This document shows, one piece after another, positions 13,246-14,613 of a stretch of DNA of 14,613 bases. The notes beneath the pieces were generated by a model that was not told where the DNA came from, ran no database searches, and was given only the letters and a program-made list of their open reading frames with translations. This stretch comes from Desulfobacterales bacterium. Lineage in GTDB: Bacteria > Desulfobacterota > Desulfobacteria > Desulfobacterales > ETH-SRB1. How positions within the stretch are numbered: position 1 is the stretch's first letter; the number at the start of each line of letters is the position of its first letter. A program made the translations under genes and the position numbers. The stretch lies in assembly GCA_030669465.1 (NCBI GenBank), contig DAOVDN010000002.1, positions 1-14,613 on the forward strand. The letters are read 5' to 3'.

Positions 13246-14527
13246 AGCCTCTGTAAGTTATGCAGTCTAAAATAAGGTTTTTAAGTTTTTGATCAAGAAC
13301 AGAGTAAGAATAGTAACGCCTGGCTATCTCATAATTGCAAGTAACCATTTTATTGCAATACTCCGGGTCTGTTAGAACTTTTCTTGCCTGGTGAACCGCT
13401 TTTTCCGTTACATATCCGTTAATTTCTATTGCAGAAAATCCTTTTGGCTTGATATCCATCGTGTAAATTGCATAAGTGTTTACTACCATCGGTTTACGGA
13501 AATATATTGCTTCAAGAAAAGCATTGCCGAAACCCTCAACATAGGAAGGATAAGTGACAAGGTCGGCATGTGGATAAATATCATTAAGGTCGTAGATTTT
13601 CTTTCCTGTTTTGGTATATCCTCTCTGTTCATTAATAATATCTGAAACAAAAACCGTGTCAACATTCAACAGCTTTGAATATTTCTTTAGCCTCTGTTCA
13701 TAATCATAACCTTCATCACCAGAGGCATGTGAAATAATGAGTTTGGCCTTCATTCCCAGCCTGCTGACAAGTTCTATTGCATGTTCAATGCCTTTGCGTT
13801 CAACAACCCTTGTAGGTTGAAGAACAAAAAGCTCATCATCTTCGATTCCAAGGGCTTCTCGCACATCAGACGCATAATCATTGGAAGGAACCGGCGGATT
13901 GTCAAAGTCCATTACATTCGGGATGATAGTTGCTGAAATACCTGTTCTGAGACTTAATTGGTTACAGGCTGAAGAGTTGATTACCACATGCCAGATTGAC
14001 GGGAGATGGGGCGGAAAGGCCATGTTGATGTATTCCCAGACAGCGTTAGTCATGAGATTCTGCCGTTCCCAGAAAAAATCGTGATGGTGAGCTATTACAG
14101 GCATTCCGGTTTCTGATATTACTTCTGTAATGGCAATGCCAAGAGGAATATTGAGTGGTATTGACAGAGCATTTTCAGGAACTAAAATCTCGATGTTGAA
14201 TTTTTCGATGAATTTATAAAGATGATCCTTTATTTTTTGACAGATTGCATGAATCTTTTTCGTTATGGAGCGGGATCGTGTGTGGGTTCCAAAGCAGTTT
14301 TGGTTAATATACTTGATGTCAGGGTGTTTGAAGTGGGCTTCTTCCGCAAGATACGAACAATCCGGGGGCTGTTCAAGCTCGCCGGCAAAGTAAAAGCAGT
14401 TAAATCCTTCTTTTTCAAAAACATCGGCCCATTTTGCTATTTCCAGGGAGACACCATCTGTCCCTGCAATGCGGGTCGCGACAAATCCGATATTTTGTCT
14501 TCTGTCGGAGGATGTACTACAAGTCAT
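13244..14527 (-). CDS. GT-B glycosyltransferase, family 4-like
   Basis: A 427-aa retaining-type glycosyltransferase with two Rossmann domains. The N-terminal acceptor side begins IGFVATRIAGTDGVSLEI (13-30), with a glycine-containing loop usual for GT4. The C-terminal donor side has QPTRVVERKG (237-246, Arg240 and Lys245 placed for phosphate binding) and the EX7E motif with Glu331 and Glu339 in YVEGFGNAFLEA. There is no signal peptide or membrane segment, so it acts in the cytoplasm. The start is ATG with AAGGAG seven bases upstream; two bases separate it from the end of tag, so translation may be coupled. The start resembles mannosylglucosylglycerate synthase-type enzymes as I remember them, but donor and acceptor cannot be assigned. 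It is followed 14 bases later by the selenoprotein gene. Confidence 0.85.
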   Translation of the reverse strand: MTCSTSSDRRQNIGFVATRIAGTDGVSLEIAKWADVFEKEGFNCFYFAGELEQPPDCSYLAEEAHFKHPDIKYINQNCFGTHTRSRSITKKIHAICQKIKDHLYKFIEKFNIEILVPENALSIPLNIPLGIAITEVISETGMPVIAHHHDFFWERQNLMTNAVWEYINMAFPPHLPSIWHVVINSSACNQLSLRTGISATIIPNVMDFDNPPVPSNDYASDVREALGIEDDELFVLQPTRVVERKGIEHAIELVSRLGMKAKLIISHASGDEGYDYEQRLKKYSKLLNVDTVFVSDIINEQRGYTKTGKKIYDLNDIYPHADLVTYPSYVEGFGNAFLEAIYFRKPMVVNTYAIYTMDIKPKGFSAIEINGYVTEKAVHQARKVLTDPEYCNKMVTCNYEIARRYYSYSVLDQKLKNLILDCITYRG

Positions 14528-14529
14528 TT

Positions 14530-14613
14530 TTATACTCCTTGGATTTCATGATACCTGAAACAATCTACAGTATGATCATTTACCATCCCTACTGCCTGCA
14601 TAAACGCATAACA
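14530..14613 (-). CDS. tag: DNA-3-methyladenine glycosylase I (Tag), C-terminal 27 residues only
   Basis: The open frame enters from the right edge and ends at TAA 14530-14532. The visible part, CYAFMQAVGMVNDHTVDCF then RYHEIQGV, matches the end of Tag, which removes 3-methyladenine from alkylated DNA. In E. coli Tag the C-terminal His and Cys of the NDHxxxC element are zinc ligands, and both are kept here (NDHTVDC). The protein ends only a few residues after that motif, as Tag proteins do. The rest lies outside the window. It heads, or belongs to, the operon with the glycosyltransferase and the selenoprotein. Confidence 0.85.
   Translation of the reverse strand, partial: CYAFMQAVGMVNDHTVDCFRYHEIQGV

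Noticed and set aside
12873..13247. Plus-strand open frame of 124 codons
   Set aside because: It lies over the acgcaaag repeat and is antisense to the UGA-containing gene; it has no ribosome site and no recognisable domain, while the minus strand gives a coherent redox protein.

Overview
The window suggests a Gram-negative, strictly anaerobic-type Desulfobacterota (former Deltaproteobacteria, most likely Desulfobacterales). Three things point that way: lipid A-inner-core sugar genes (8-amino-Kdo oxidase), an Mpl-type murein recycling ligase, and a gene that needs selenocysteine insertion. Short palindromic repeats of a kind I associate with sulfate-reducer genomes lie in several gaps. The taxonomic placement is inference. 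Nothing suggests a phage, plasmid or CRISPR array; this is mostly core chromosome.

Layout. (1) Bases 1-4774, plus strand: the 3' part of a KdnB-like 3-deoxy-D-manno-octulosonate 8-oxidase, followed 6 bp later by a very large (1250 aa) GlmS-like glutamine amidotransferase/double-SIS protein. (2) 4771-6411, minus: pyrG (CTP synthase), whose stop codon overlaps that of the GlmS-like gene. (3) 6412-6725: a repeat-filled gap. (4) 6726-8963, minus: eno (enolase), then a secreted LolA-fold-like protein that carries an apparent in-frame repeat insertion. (5) 8964-9324: a divergent gap holding a mobile-looking inverted-repeat element that contains the best -10 box for eno. (6) 9325-11181, plus: a small winged-helix/coiled-coil protein and mpl. 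(7) 11200-12884, minus: a LOG-family protein, then nadK, with more repeats between them. (8) 13011-14613, minus: the 3' end of tag (3-methyladenine DNA glycosylase I), a GT-B glycosyltransferase, and a small gene interrupted by an in-frame UGA.

The most interesting item is that last gene, 13011-13229. Read with UGA as selenocysteine it is a 72-residue glutaredoxin-fold protein with a U-P-F-T redox motif and a cis-proline loop. It has a near-perfect Shine-Dalgarno, and a hairpin just after the UGA has the shape of a bacterial SECIS. A second UGA sits almost at its end and may also be decoded. Ordinary ORF calling misses the gene, since an unrelated plus-strand frame covers it.

Functionally the window joins envelope supply (8-amino-Kdo, amino sugar, CTP for CMP-Kdo, murein tripeptide recycling, LolA-like periplasmic protein, glycosyltransferase) with central metabolism (enolase, NAD kinase) and DNA repair/redox. 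At least four dispersed repeat families lie in the gaps, and one seems to have entered a coding region.
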